From: CAYUPI01 sp964446585
Lineage (GTDB): Bacteria > Verrucomicrobiota > Verrucomicrobiia > Limisphaerales > UBA8199
NCBI GenBank assembly: GCA_964446585.1
Contig: CAYUPI010000016.1
Coordinates: forward strand, 46,940-110,939
Length of the DNA stretch: 64,000 bases
Direction: 5' to 3'
Shown: in pieces, positions 33,948 to 42,928 of the stretch
How positions within the stretch are numbered: the first letter of the stretch is position 1
How the letters are laid out: each line of letters begins with the position of its first letter
Position numbers and translations under genes: made by a program
Notes under the pieces: model-generated
The model's input: the letters and a program-made list of their open reading frames with translations, nothing else
The model's database searches: none
What the model was told of the DNA's origin: nothing

Positions 33948-34883
33948 TTAGCGCCCAGATTGAGTGGCCGCAGGGCGGCGAACTGGTATCGGCACGTTGC
34001 AGAGTTCGATCTTTCCCGCCTGAGCATGAAACCATTCCTCGCGCCGATTGCGCCGGGCTTCAATCAGGTCCTGGAAGAGGGGCGTGTCGGTGCGTAGGAC
34101 ATCGAGCGAACTGCGCTCAGTCGCGGGCACGTCCGCGGCGACGCGCATGGACTTAATCGGTACGCGTTGATCTGGCTTTTCATAGAAGCCAAGCGGTGCG
34201 GTGCCGCGCGGCAATGCCGAGAGCATTTCCATGCCTTGCACCACGCGCCCCAGCAGCGTGACGTTCCGATCCAAGTGGCGCGGCGCATGCCCGATCACGA
34301 CATAGAGTTCGGTGCCGCCTCCGCTGTCAGCCGCCGCGTCGCGCCCGGCGCCAACCATGCCGTAACAGTGCACCAGCCACATTGTGCCGCTTCTTGGATC
34401 GCGCGCGACCGGGAAGCCACCCGAGAATCCGACTTCCGGAGCATAGACATCGCCGTCGGGCATTCGGGTGAAGGGCAGCTTGGCGTCGAGCGCGCGGTCG
34501 AACTCAGGCGGCAAGGTCGGTTTGGCCCTCAGAACTTTGCGTTTGAGTTCCGCTTTCTCAGCATTGGGATCACCCCATTGGGTAACGTAATTGTCCTGGC
34601 AGCGTAGGATGGCAAGTCCATCGAAGTAGTGTTCGCGGGCCAACGCTTTGACGTTGGCGACATGCTGAGGAGCGAAACCCGGGGCCAGCTCGATGACGAC
34701 TCGTCCCTGGGTGAGCTCCAGATAAAGCGTGTTTTCCGCCTCCAGTGGCCGCCAATCGCTTAGCTTCGAACCCGCAAGGATCTCAGCCATCGTCAAGGCC
34801 CTTCCTGTCGATGTATCGGCTCCAAAGGTGGCGGCCAATGACAACAGAAGCAAAAGGAGCGAGCAACTTGTTCGAGAGGCCAT
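33948..34883 (-). CDS. Exported cyclophilin-type peptidyl-prolyl isomerase-like protein
   Basis: 311 aa with a signal peptide (MASRTSCSLLLLLLSLAATF). The cyclophilin fold is seen in LYLELTQGRVVIELAPGFAP, HVANVKALAREHYFDGLAIL (compare the family NFxxLxxxGYYDGxxFHR), GTMWLVHCYGMVGAGRDAAA and RNVTLLGRVVQGMEMLSALP. The catalytic Arg of the family FHR motif appears as ILRCQ, and the central insert is long. Activity is therefore plausible but not certain. Likely a periplasmic folding helper; stands alone. Confidence 0.8.
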   Translation of the reverse strand: MASRTSCSLLLLLLSLAATFGADTSTGRALTMAEILAGSKLSDWRPLEAENTLYLELTQGRVVIELAPGFAPQHVANVKALAREHYFDGLAILRCQDNYVTQWGDPNAEKAELKRKVLRAKPTLPPEFDRALDAKLPFTRMPDGDVYAPEVGFSGGFPVARDPRSGTMWLVHCYGMVGAGRDAAADSGGGTELYVVIGHAPRHLDRNVTLLGRVVQGMEMLSALPRGTAPLGFYEKPDQRVPIKSMRVAADVPATERSSLDVLRTDTPLFQDLIEARRNRREEWFHAQAGKIELCNVPIPVRRPAATQSGR

Positions 34884-35017
34884 GCGGAAAATCTGCCAGA
34901 ACGGCGCTCGTTACGCCAGCCCGAACAGCCTCGTTGATGCGCTCGGATACGCCATCGATCGCTTAAGACTCTCGCCTCCCGGAGAATCCGATCTGTGCTT
35001 GGCAGCTTCCGGCCTCA

Positions 35018-36739
35018 TCAACGCCGATATCTTATCTCGACAACGGTGGTCCCGGCGATGCCAGGTGAAATCGTGGCAACAGGATAACAAGCTTTGGCCG
35101 GATCATTAAGGGGCAATAAACCGTTACCCACAGAAAGAGCGGTCGTGTATCCCAGCGCGGACCATACCAGAAGTCGTCCCTGACGAATCGTGAGAGTCGC
35201 ACCGCTTTGCCATTTGAGCTCGCTCCTGTTTCGAGTCGGATGACCTTGACACCAGAAGGACCAATCGGTCGGCTCGCTTCGGCTGAACAGAAGCCGGCCT
35301 CGTTTGCGATCCAATTCAACTTCCATGCGTGGCGTGGAGTTTGTGCCGCAACGAATCACAGCTCGGCGGCCGTCGTCATCGACCTGGAGGGGCACTCCTC
35401 TGAATGGACTGTTGGTGGTAGCGCCCGGCTGAATTAATACTGCCTGGCTGCCCGCGTGAACGACGAGTTCGCCCTCGTGGACACCCACAAGCAGATCTCC
35501 TGCGTTCCACGAGCAACGCGCATAAGCTTCGTTCACCGATGGGAAAAGCCACGATAGCTTTTCTTCGTCAGCCTTCGCAGGAATCGAGTCGTCGCACCAC
35601 AGGTAGGCGTAGCCACCGAGTTCGAAGAGCAGTTCCTCACCGTGTGGGGTGACATAGCGGGTCCGTTGAAGGCTGCCGAGCGATTCATCCCACCGCGCGA
35701 GGTACTGATAGAGCGGACGGCGGGCTTCGCAGGCCAGCGCGAGCAGAATCGGGGCGTAGTAGTCAAGTTGACCGTAGGAAGGCTCAAACACGATATTTGC
35801 GTGATGCTCGTCCAGCCCGGGTCGTTTTCGGCATGCCACGCTGGCGAGCGCCAGCTCTCCGCTCATCTGCTGGGCGAAGCTCTGGAACAGGTCCTTTCCC
35901 GTTACCCGACGCAGCGCATCAATGAAAAATAGACGATAATGCATCGTCGAAGCCCAAAATGTGGCTCCTTCGGTCTGGGCGCCGTCCGGAGCGAGACCAT
36001 CGGGCAGGAGATGCTCTTCAAATTTCCGGGTTGCGGCATCGAGCCATTCCCGTGCTTCTGGCACCTCACCCAGCAAAGTCAGCGCCACCACGCCAAACGA
36101 TCCCCATTCGACGATCGCATGATGCGTATGGTAGCCCGGGCCGCTAATCGCCGGAGTGCTGAACCATTCGAGAAAATACCTGCGTCCGATGCGCACGAGC
36201 GTGTCACGAATCTCGGCTCGCTCAGCCTCGGTGAGCCGATCAAACATTGCGTCATAGCCGACCGCCACTCCTTTCAGCAGTCTCGACACCGCGTAGGCCT
36301 TGCCATTGTCGGGAGCACCCTCGGCCTCGTGCTGCCAGGCGCGGCAACTGGCAAGCACCCAGCGTCGGGCGGCATCGCCATAACGCCCCTCCCCACTCAA
36401 GGCGTCGGCAAAGGCCAGGTGCTCTGTGATCGCGAGATCAGCCATGATAGCGTAGAATCGATCATAGAGATTTTCGTAGCGCGGATCTGGCGAAACCGGC
36501 GCGATCCACGACTGGCGAGGCTCACGGGTCAGGCACCAGTCGGCCGATCGCATTAGATTCTGCCAGATCCTCCTCCGTTCACCATGGACCCTGCTGGCTC
36601 GGAGGGAATCAAGATCCTGGGCGGTGAAATAGAGCCGAGGGTGGCCGAGGTTCGTGACTTCGGTCCCTTCAAGCGGCAGCGCCCACAACCCGAAGACTAC
36701 GAGTGAAAGTGCGAGCGCGGCTCGGAGGGTGGCTCTCAA
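35018..36739 (-). CDS. Heparinase II/III-like secreted polysaccharide lyase family protein
   Basis: 573 aa with a signal peptide (MRATLRAALALSLVVFGLWA). The start is TTG at 36737-36739, overlapping the TGA of the upstream membrane protein gene, so translation is coupled. The first ~330 residues are the alpha/alpha toroid of heparinase II/III and alginate-lyase proteins (NLGHPRLYFTAQDLDSLRAS; GPGYHTHHAIVEWGSFGVVA; LLPDGLAPDGAQTEGATFW). The C-terminal part looks like the beta-sandwich (HPTRNRSELKWQSGATLTIR). Tyr and His residues suited to catalysis occur, but I cannot assign them. The substrate is probably an anionic or uronic polysaccharide, by family only. Confidence 0.78.
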   Translation of the reverse strand: MRATLRAALALSLVVFGLWALPLEGTEVTNLGHPRLYFTAQDLDSLRASRVHGERRRIWQNLMRSADWCLTREPRQSWIAPVSPDPRYENLYDRFYAIMADLAITEHLAFADALSGEGRYGDAARRWVLASCRAWQHEAEGAPDNGKAYAVSRLLKGVAVGYDAMFDRLTEAERAEIRDTLVRIGRRYFLEWFSTPAISGPGYHTHHAIVEWGSFGVVALTLLGEVPEAREWLDAATRKFEEHLLPDGLAPDGAQTEGATFWASTMHYRLFFIDALRRVTGKDLFQSFAQQMSGELALASVACRKRPGLDEHHANIVFEPSYGQLDYYAPILLALACEARRPLYQYLARWDESLGSLQRTRYVTPHGEELLFELGGYAYLWCDDSIPAKADEEKLSWLFPSVNEAYARCSWNAGDLLVGVHEGELVVHAGSQAVLIQPGATTNSPFRGVPLQVDDDGRRAVIRCGTNSTPRMEVELDRKRGRLLFSRSEPTDWSFWCQGHPTRNRSELKWQSGATLTIRQGRLLVWSALGYTTALSVGNGLLPLNDPAKACYPVATISPGIAGTTVVEIRYRR

Positions 36740-38772
36740 TTGTGGTGCCGGGATTTAAGGATCGGCTTGACGCGCCAGTCGGCCTCGGGTCCAAAGCGTA
36801 GATTATTGCCGCCCCAACCGGTCCACTGGTTTCCATAGAGGGCGCGAACACCGGTCGTGTAGAGGGTGGTGGTGGCGACAACGAGGATCGCCAGCAACGC
36901 GACAGCTTTCCGGGTAAGCAAGCCGAAATCGACGGCCTTGATCGCGGGCGTTTCGTCCTGCTGCAAGGTGAAACCAAGGATGAGAACCGTGCAAATAATG
37001 GCGTTGAACATCGTGGTCCCTTCGGTCGCGATGCGACCATCCGAGAACGCGACTACCGCTTTGGTGAAATTTGCAATCACGATCACCCAGAGGAACATGA
37101 GATAAAGGAGTTGTCCTTTGCCCAGCCACGTCGAAGGGATCAATGCCACCGGGCGCGAACGGTGGCGCACCAGAACAACAATTGTTGCGACAGTGAACGC
37201 GAGCCACATGAGCGTGAACCAGGTCCAGCCGGAGAGTGTGATGCTGCCAAACAGCGGCGCTTGCAGGAACTGGCCCACAGATTGGAAAACGCCCTGCGCG
37301 CCGTTGACCATGACTTTGCGTGGTGCCGTCCAGTCCTGGACATTTTTAACGATGTTAATGTACGAAAGAATGTTGAAGATAAAGACTACCGCGAAAATCT
37401 CGGTCCAGGGCCGGACGCGCTGCTCATCCCGCGAGGATGGGAGGCGCGAGGCGAGAATTCCCATGGTGACGACGATAGCGAGAGCGTAAAGGAAACCGGC
37501 GAATTGTTCGAGGGCGATGCTGTGCCAATTGGCGCTGCGCCAATGTTGCCAGAATTGGATAGCCGCCGAGTTGTCTGTCAATCGAGGATTGCCGGGGGAG
37601 TAGCAAAGCACTTTTACGAATTGCGCCGTGGTCAATGCAAGCCCTCCGAGCGCGCCCGAGAGAAGCGCTGCGAAGACGATCGGTTTTTGGCCGGACTTAC
37701 GAAAATAGAGGAGCAAGCCGATGTAACAACCCAGAATATTGGACCAGCTGTCGCCGCGCGGTGGGGTGAGGCGGAATCCCCCGATGCTCTGAAACAGCGG
37801 CAGATTCGAAAGAAGCACAGGCCCGACGAGGAAAACAATCATGCTCCACACGGCCATGCGAATGAGCAACGCGGACCCGGAACGCCATGCGCCGTAGCGG
37901 TAGAAATAGACCGTAAGCCCAGCGACCGCTCCGAAGAGCCAGCCGAGGTGAGCTTTCATCTGGAAGAAGATCGCCGGCCAATTTGTAATCATGTCCTCGC
38001 GCGCGAACTTTTGTAAGCGGGTGGCCGGGTCGAGCAGTGTCAAGTCGCCTTGGGGATGGACAAGCGCGCTCACGAGCGCGTCTTGCCAGCCCACCGCCGC
38101 GAGCATTTGCTGAATGCCCCATCCGATCACCGCGCCTCCTGCGGCGCAAAGCGCCAACTGCCCCAACTTGCTGAAACGGCGGTCCCAAAGATCAAACGCA
38201 CAGAGGGCCAGCAGAGCAAAGACCGCCTCGAGCCATTCGCTGTCGAACCAATAAAGCGGATCGCGCTGGCGGAATTCGGAGCGGTCGCCGCCAAAAGCCT
38301 CGAACAGCCGATCCTGCAGATGGAACGGCGTGTCCTGAATTAAGTATTGAATAGCCCAGAACCCGAACACCCAGAGCAGCGGGCGGAAAATGGCGGTGAG
38401 CTTTTCGCGGTCCTCAACTGCGGCGTAAGCGGTCGCGGCGCCGCCGAGGCCAGCCCAAAGAAACGCTTCGAAAAAGGTCGAGAGAAATCCGTACACCTGC
38501 GTGGCGAGCTGGCCGGTTTCCGTGTAGGACGGCGGAAGCATGTAAGAGATAGAACCGCCGAAGGCCCAGCCGAGGGCGCCGAAGAACGCGAAATAAGGTA
38601 CGCGGCTCCGCCAATCTTCACGTCCGGACACGAGCGCGGCGGCGATCGCAGCCAACGCGCCCGCGATCATCGCGCCGGCTTCGTGACCGTAATTTCCACG
38701 AATGCCCCAACCGATGGACAGAGACAGCATGACCAGGAGAATCGACGAAGCGCGGAACGAAGGGGGCCTCAT
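36736..38772 (-). CDS. Large polytopic membrane protein of unknown function
   Basis: 678 aa from the ATG at 38772 (MRPPSFRASSILLVMLSLSI). The frame stays open 96 codons further upstream, but that part is antisense-frame sequence of the PQQ gene and is rejected. It has about 14-16 hydrophobic segments (for example LVMLSLSIGWGIRGNYGHEA and VPYFAFFGALGWAFGGSISY) and no soluble domain of note. GWGIRGNYGHEAGAM near the N-terminus is a striking conserved-looking motif. It is 25 bases downstream of the PQQ/EF-hand gene and overlaps the heparinase-like start, so the three form an operon. It may move or modify a glycan, which is a guess from context. Confidence 0.7.
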   Translation of the reverse strand: MRPPSFRASSILLVMLSLSIGWGIRGNYGHEAGAMIAGALAAIAAALVSGREDWRSRVPYFAFFGALGWAFGGSISYMLPPSYTETGQLATQVYGFLSTFFEAFLWAGLGGAATAYAAVEDREKLTAIFRPLLWVFGFWAIQYLIQDTPFHLQDRLFEAFGGDRSEFRQRDPLYWFDSEWLEAVFALLALCAFDLWDRRFSKLGQLALCAAGGAVIGWGIQQMLAAVGWQDALVSALVHPQGDLTLLDPATRLQKFAREDMITNWPAIFFQMKAHLGWLFGAVAGLTVYFYRYGAWRSGSALLIRMAVWSMIVFLVGPVLLSNLPLFQSIGGFRLTPPRGDSWSNILGCYIGLLLYFRKSGQKPIVFAALLSGALGGLALTTAQFVKVLCYSPGNPRLTDNSAAIQFWQHWRSANWHSIALEQFAGFLYALAIVVTMGILASRLPSSRDEQRVRPWTEIFAVVFIFNILSYINIVKNVQDWTAPRKVMVNGAQGVFQSVGQFLQAPLFGSITLSGWTWFTLMWLAFTVATIVVLVRHRSRPVALIPSTWLGKGQLLYLMFLWVIVIANFTKAVVAFSDGRIATEGTTMFNAIICTVLILGFTLQQDETPAIKAVDFGLLTRKAVALLAILVVATTTLYTTGVRALYGNQWTGWGGNNLRFGPEADWRVKPILKSRHHN

Positions 38773-38797
38773 GACGGAATAAGCTGTCAAACGCTGA

Positions 38798-40240
38798 CTA
38801 TGGTTTCGCGCCCTGGAAGCAGTACAGCGCCTGTTCGGTGCGAAGATAAAGCCGGCCGTTACCGAGCGCAGGTGTGGCGTAGATTTTTTCATGGAAATCC
38901 CGCGACGAAAGTAACCGCCAATCCTGCTGTGCGCCCAGCACACTGACAGTGCCCGATTCGCTGGCGAAATAAACCTTACCGTCGCCCACGACGGGCGAAG
39001 CGAAATAATTACCAACGCCCGGGACCCGCTCTTCTTGCAGCAAGCGGCCGCTGGCGGCATCTAGCTTTGTCACAATCCCGCCTTCCTTGACCATCCATAG
39101 GATACCGTGGTCCAGCAGGGGCGTTGCCACGTAGGGAACACCACGGCCATGTTTCCAAACCAGCGATTTTTCTGTGAGATCACCGCGACCGTGAGGCTCG
39201 AGCGCTAACATCGCATTTTGCGCCCGGCGAAAGAACACGGCATGGCGCTCCCATTCCTGCTGGTTGAGCATGCCGTCCTGATCCAGGTCCATCCGGTTGA
39301 ATCGCTCCAGCACCTCGCGATCATCAATTTCGGAGCGTGCGAGTTTGCCGTCGTGGTTGTGGTCCCACTTGGTCAGCGCAGCCGGCCAGGGATCTAGTTC
39401 GAGGCGCTTGCCGGGATCACCGCCCGGTGACCAGGACGCCATGTAAATCCTAGCCCCGGAGGTTGCCGCCGTGGGAATGACAATACGCGCCAGCCCGTGA
39501 ACCCACCAGAGACGCTCGCCGTTGTGCGGGTCGTAGGCGGTTAATTGCAGAGCACCGGCGACAAGGATTTGCGGTTGGCCGTCCTGTGCCCAGACGGTGG
39601 GCGTCGAGTAACTCCGCACCGCGTCGGGCCGCGCGGTCTTCCAGACGACCCGCCCGGTCGCGCAGTCGAGCGCGATCAGGAAACTGTCGATGTCGTGGTC
39701 CTGGTTGAGGATAACTTTGCCCTGGCAGAGAATGGGTGAACTCCCGGCGCCATATTCATCGCGGAACGGACCCAGGCGTTGCTCCCAAAGTTTGCGCCCC
39801 TCGAGATCGTAGCAAAGCACACCAGCACTGCCGAAAAAAACGAACAACCTCTGCCCGTCGCAAGCCACGGTCGCGGTCGCCGGGCTGCCGATGGCGTGGG
39901 TTTGTTCCACGCGTTCGGGGACGAACTGCTCCCGCCAAAGCAAGCGACCGGAAGTTTCATCGAGTGCGATGGTCGCCAGTTGTTTTGACTCGGGCCGATA
40001 GGCGGTCAAAAAAATCCTGCCGCCGTGCAGGATGGGCGAAGAGTGTCCTGCCTCCAGGGGAATGCGCCAGACCAGCGCCTCAGGCGCGTCAAGATTCTCG
40101 GGCAAAACGCCAGTGGAATGCGCAACTCCCGCATCGGAACGGAAGTACTTGGCTTCAGAGGTGGGCGAATCGCTGGCCAGCAAATTCGTGGTTCCGAACG
40201 CGATTGCGAGAATGAAAACAGTAAGCGGGAGATTTGGCAT
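38798..40240 (-). CDS. Exported PQQ-type beta-propeller protein with EF-hand motifs
   Basis: 480 aa from the ATG at 40240 (MPNLPLTVFILAIAFGTTNL), a signal peptide start. PQQ-like propeller blades repeat through the protein (DETSGRLLWREQFVPERVEQ; DCATGRVVWKTARPDAVRSY; DAASGRLLQEERVPGVGNYF). Between blades lies a pair of EF-hand calcium loops (DHNHDGKLARSEIDDREVLE and MDLDQDGMLNQQEWERHA). No PQQ-dehydrogenase catalytic residues are evident, so it is likely a binding or scaffold propeller. First gene of the operon with the membrane protein and the heparinase-like protein. Confidence 0.85.
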   Translation of the reverse strand: MPNLPLTVFILAIAFGTTNLLASDSPTSEAKYFRSDAGVAHSTGVLPENLDAPEALVWRIPLEAGHSSPILHGGRIFLTAYRPESKQLATIALDETSGRLLWREQFVPERVEQTHAIGSPATATVACDGQRLFVFFGSAGVLCYDLEGRKLWEQRLGPFRDEYGAGSSPILCQGKVILNQDHDIDSFLIALDCATGRVVWKTARPDAVRSYSTPTVWAQDGQPQILVAGALQLTAYDPHNGERLWWVHGLARIVIPTAATSGARIYMASWSPGGDPGKRLELDPWPAALTKWDHNHDGKLARSEIDDREVLERFNRMDLDQDGMLNQQEWERHAVFFRRAQNAMLALEPHGRGDLTEKSLVWKHGRGVPYVATPLLDHGILWMVKEGGIVTKLDAASGRLLQEERVPGVGNYFASPVVGDGKVYFASESGTVSVLGAQQDWRLLSSRDFHEKIYATPALGNGRLYLRTEQALYCFQGAKP

Positions 40241-40556
40241 AGCGGTTCGGACGCTTTGGTAGCAGAACGCCCGCCGGATCACAATCTCAGACCGCGCGAG
40301 AACGCACTCCACGCTTTATCGCTGCCGTCAATTCGACGCTTTACACCCAATTCCAGTTTTGTCTGCGAAGGTCAGTAGTCAAATCTGCTCCCCCTCACCC
40401 CAACCCTCTCCCCAAGGGAGAGGGAGAATCGACACCGGTCGGCCAGCGCATGCGGGCGGTTAGGAAATTCACGCGGTGTGAACGCGGACCCCCGCTCCCC
40501 AAGGGAGAGGGTTGGGGTGAGGGGGAATTGACCGTCCGAGGTCGCGCGGCGCACTT
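40241..40556. other. Intergenic region holding a long inverted repeat
   Basis: A 316-base gap between the ceramidase-like gene and the PQQ gene, both on the minus strand. The middle third is the inverted repeat at 40390-40525. The rest shows nothing I can name; the operon promoter for the PQQ gene should lie here. Confidence 0.6.
40390..40525. repeat. Long inverted repeat (MITE/REP-like element)
   Basis: A 23-bp left arm at 40390-40412 (starts CCCCCTCACCCCAACCCTCT) has its exact reverse complement at 40503-40525. The CTCCCCAAGGGAGAG word occurs beside both arms and can fold on itself. The ~90-base interior is not coding. The structure resembles non-autonomous palindromic repeats that are common between genes in environmental bacteria. 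Confidence 0.8.
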
Positions 40557-41948
40557 TCAGTCCCGCAGTAATTTGTGGATCGCGCGGAGCAGTTCGGCCT
40601 CGGCAGCGGGACCTACGTTCGAAGCAGGTGGGGTCGTCTCATAGCCGCCCTGGTCATAAGCGATCGCGGTGCCGATGTACCAGGGCGCGTAATCGCCATA
40701 GGCCGCCATCGCCACAAAAAGATCCGGACGCTCCGCCTTGGCGGCCAGTTGATACTCAACAAAGAGCTCTCCCGGCATGTGGAGTACCCGTGCCCGCCCC
40801 AGCCGTAAGCAACTCACGTCGATTCGATTTCCCGCCACGCATCGCCGCAACCAGGCCAGCTTCGATGGGCCGCCAATCGCAAAAAATCGGGCATCGCGGG
40901 CTTTTAACTGCGCTTGCAGCTTCACTTCATCAAGGTCTTTGGCCGGAGGCAGAGCAACTTCTTCGATGGACCAACTGGCCATTTTTGCGATCAGTGGCTC
41001 CCTCTTGGTCGCCTCCCATGCCCGACGCATGCCGTCAGCAAGCCGCTCTGCAAGCACACGGCGGTTTTCGGGCGAGCCGTCGTTATATTTCCCAGCGCCA
41101 ATGTTGCCGCCCGCGCCAGTAAAGTGAATGTGGAGCGCCGTGGGCACTGCCAGTTGCCGCATGAAACGAGCGATGCCGGGAAAATCGGGATTTGGAATGC
41201 CCGTCCGATAATAGCTCTGAGGATGCGTCGCGTAATAGCTGAGCACGGCCAACGGCTTCTCACCGTTCCAAAAGCTAACCAGCGAAACTATGGGATCGAT
41301 TGTTCCCTCGGGCTCTGCCCGAAGTTTCGGATCTTGACACGCCGTGTAGCGGACGGCGCGAACTTTGCCATCGGGCCCCAAGATACGACGATTCGAGGCG
41401 ACTTGCTCAACCCGTGCCTCTCCTAAGCCGAGGTGGGTAATAGGCTGCGCACGCGGCAATGCCATTCGGACTGCCTGCTGCAGATTGCTGAGCGTCTGAC
41501 GCTGAAAGCTGCTCTCGAACTGGCCTGGTTCCACTCCCGCCTCTTTGAGGATCTGTTCGGCCGAGAAATCACAATCCGGCGCGTCATGCTGGTGCAACAC
41601 ATGGACCGCCACTCGGGACGGCATGGTGCCCGCGGCCTGCGCAAGGCCGATTCGGAATGCGCCGTAACCTTCGTTGGCTATCCCGATCCAGTCCACGGCG
41701 CAGAGCAAAATCGGCTGCCCGGCTCCCAATAATACAACTCCTCGCGCTCTCAAACCGAGGTCCCATTTATTTGTGACCGGGTCATAGGCCATCCGACTGC
41801 CGATGGGCGGCGTGGCGTCAATGTCGAAAACCGCCAGCCTCAACTCTGAAGGCTGTGCGGCCTTCGGCTCCTGCGCTGCCTGCGCGCTAAACACGACGGA
41901 GCAAGCTACCGCGCATGCAATCAACCGCGAAAGGAGCCACGAGAACAT
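40557..41948 (-). CDS. Exported neutral/alkaline ceramidase-like protein
   Basis: 463 aa from the ATG at 41948 (MFSWLLSRLIACAVACSVVF), a signal peptide; the frame opens 16 codons earlier without sign of coding. The N-terminal half resembles the neutral/alkaline non-lysosomal ceramidase domain: LRLAVFDIDATPPIGSRMAY, RARGVVLLGAGQPILLCAVD, VHVLHQHDAPDC (metal-ligand His region) and FTGAGGNIGAGKYNDGSPEN. The family C-terminal domain is short or absent. Proteins of this kind are widespread in Verrucomicrobia and Planctomycetes, and true ceramidase activity is unproven. Stands alone, divergent from the ECF sigma gene at 42149. Confidence 0.8.
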   Translation of the reverse strand: MFSWLLSRLIACAVACSVVFSAQAAQEPKAAQPSELRLAVFDIDATPPIGSRMAYDPVTNKWDLGLRARGVVLLGAGQPILLCAVDWIGIANEGYGAFRIGLAQAAGTMPSRVAVHVLHQHDAPDCDFSAEQILKEAGVEPGQFESSFQRQTLSNLQQAVRMALPRAQPITHLGLGEARVEQVASNRRILGPDGKVRAVRYTACQDPKLRAEPEGTIDPIVSLVSFWNGEKPLAVLSYYATHPQSYYRTGIPNPDFPGIARFMRQLAVPTALHIHFTGAGGNIGAGKYNDGSPENRRVLAERLADGMRRAWEATKREPLIAKMASWSIEEVALPPAKDLDEVKLQAQLKARDARFFAIGGPSKLAWLRRCVAGNRIDVSCLRLGRARVLHMPGELFVEYQLAAKAERPDLFVAMAAYGDYAPWYIGTAIAYDQGGYETTPPASNVGPAAEAELLRAIHKLLRD

Positions 41949-42148
41949 GGGGTGACTATAGCCAACGGCACTATCCAAGGGAAGGACCTCTCGCATCTCC
42001 AGATCCGGAAGAGTATTCTTTGCTGCTTGCCATTTTCACCAGTTACTGCCAACAACGGATGGCCTACAAAACTATGCCCTCGTGGCGGGCGACCGATGTG
42101 CCTTCAATGAGGTGCCCTTCTCGGGAACAGGCGTCGTTTGGACATACC

Positions 42149-42730
42149 ATGAGTGCGGCGACCGTCATTTTGGAGCGCGCGGCCCAGGGCGAACCGCAAG
42201 CAGCCCAGGAGTTGCTGCCGTTGGTGTACGCCGAGCTGCGCAAGCTGGCGGCGGCGCGCATGGCCATCGAGGGCGGGAACTCGACTTTGCAGCCGACCGC
42301 ACTGGTTCATGAAGCCTGGCTGCGGTTGGTCGGCCCGGAGCAACAATTCTGGAAGGGCCGCGCTCACTTCTTTGCCGCCGCGGCTGAGGCGATGCGGCGC
42401 ATTCTCATTGACCGTGCGCGCCGCAAAAAGGCCCTCAAACGCGGCGCTGGCGCCCAATTCCTGGACTTGGACCGTGTGGACGTGGCTGTCGAAGCCGACG
42501 AGGATTCGCTGCTGCAGGTCAATGATGCTTTGGAGAAACTTGCCTCTCTTGATCCCCAATGCGCACAACTGATCAAACTGCGCTTCTTCGTAGGCCTCAA
42601 TTATGAAGAAGCGGCGGAGGCCCTGGGGATTTCCGAGCGATCCGCGAAACGGTCCTGGACTTTCGGCCGGGCATGGCTCTATCGGGAACTTTCGCGAAAG
42701 GACGAGAAAGGAACTGCGCCGGTTCGATGA
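42149..42730 (+). CDS. Kinase-associated ECF sigma factor (TIGR02999 type)
   Basis: 193 aa from the ATG at 42149 (MSAATVILERAAQGEPQAAQ). The frame is open ~78 codons upstream without coding character. The subfamily signatures AQELLPLVYAELRKLAAARM, LQPTALVHEAWLRLVG and GRAHFFAAAAEAMRRILIDR are typical of ECF factors that sit beside large Ser/Thr kinases. Region 4 is LIKLRFFVGLNYEEAAEALG, then ISERSAKRSWTFGRAWL. It lies ~200 bases upstream of such a kinase, on the same strand. Related ECF factors lack an anti-sigma factor and are thought to be activated by their kinase; that this applies here is inferred. Confidence 0.93.
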   Translation: MSAATVILERAAQGEPQAAQELLPLVYAELRKLAAARMAIEGGNSTLQPTALVHEAWLRLVGPEQQFWKGRAHFFAAAAEAMRRILIDRARRKKALKRGAGAQFLDLDRVDVAVEADEDSLLQVNDALEKLASLDPQCAQLIKLRFFVGLNYEEAAEALGISERSAKRSWTFGRAWLYRELSRKDEKGTAPVR

Positions 42731-42770
42731 GAATTGGTGGGTCAAGGCGGAGCGCCGGTCGGTAGTATTT

Positions 42771-42798
42771 TGGCACTTTCTTACAGTGTTCTGCGCAT
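42771..42798 (+). promoter_or_regulatory. TGGCAC-N16-GCGCAT promoter-like element before the Ser/Thr kinase
   Basis: TGGCAC (42771-42776), a 16-base spacer and GCGCAT (42793-42798) lie ~130 bases upstream of the kinase ATG. The two boxes and exact spacing recur at 46480 and 49501. The 16-base spacing is what ECF sigma factors use between -35 and -10 boxes, and it is not the GG-N10-GC pattern of sigma-54. Confidence 0.6.
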
Positions 42799-42928
42799 TA
42801 CTAAATAGGAATTGGTCAGGCGGCTGAAAAGCGAGAGTTCAGCCGTCTTCGTTCCTGTTGCCGGCGGCGCGTCAAACATTCCAAGCCACGACGACTGGGG
42901 CGCATAAGTATATGGTCGGCTGCGAGCC

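Noticed and set aside
38773..39060. 96-codon upstream extension of the large membrane protein
   Set aside because: It overlaps the end of the PQQ gene in another frame and has no hydrophobic or domain character. The ATG at 38772 gives a sensible membrane start.
42771..42798. Reading the TGGCAC elements as sigma-54 promoters
   Set aside because: TGGCAC fits, but no GC lies 10 bases after GG in any of the three. The second conserved box is 16 bases further, as for an ECF factor.
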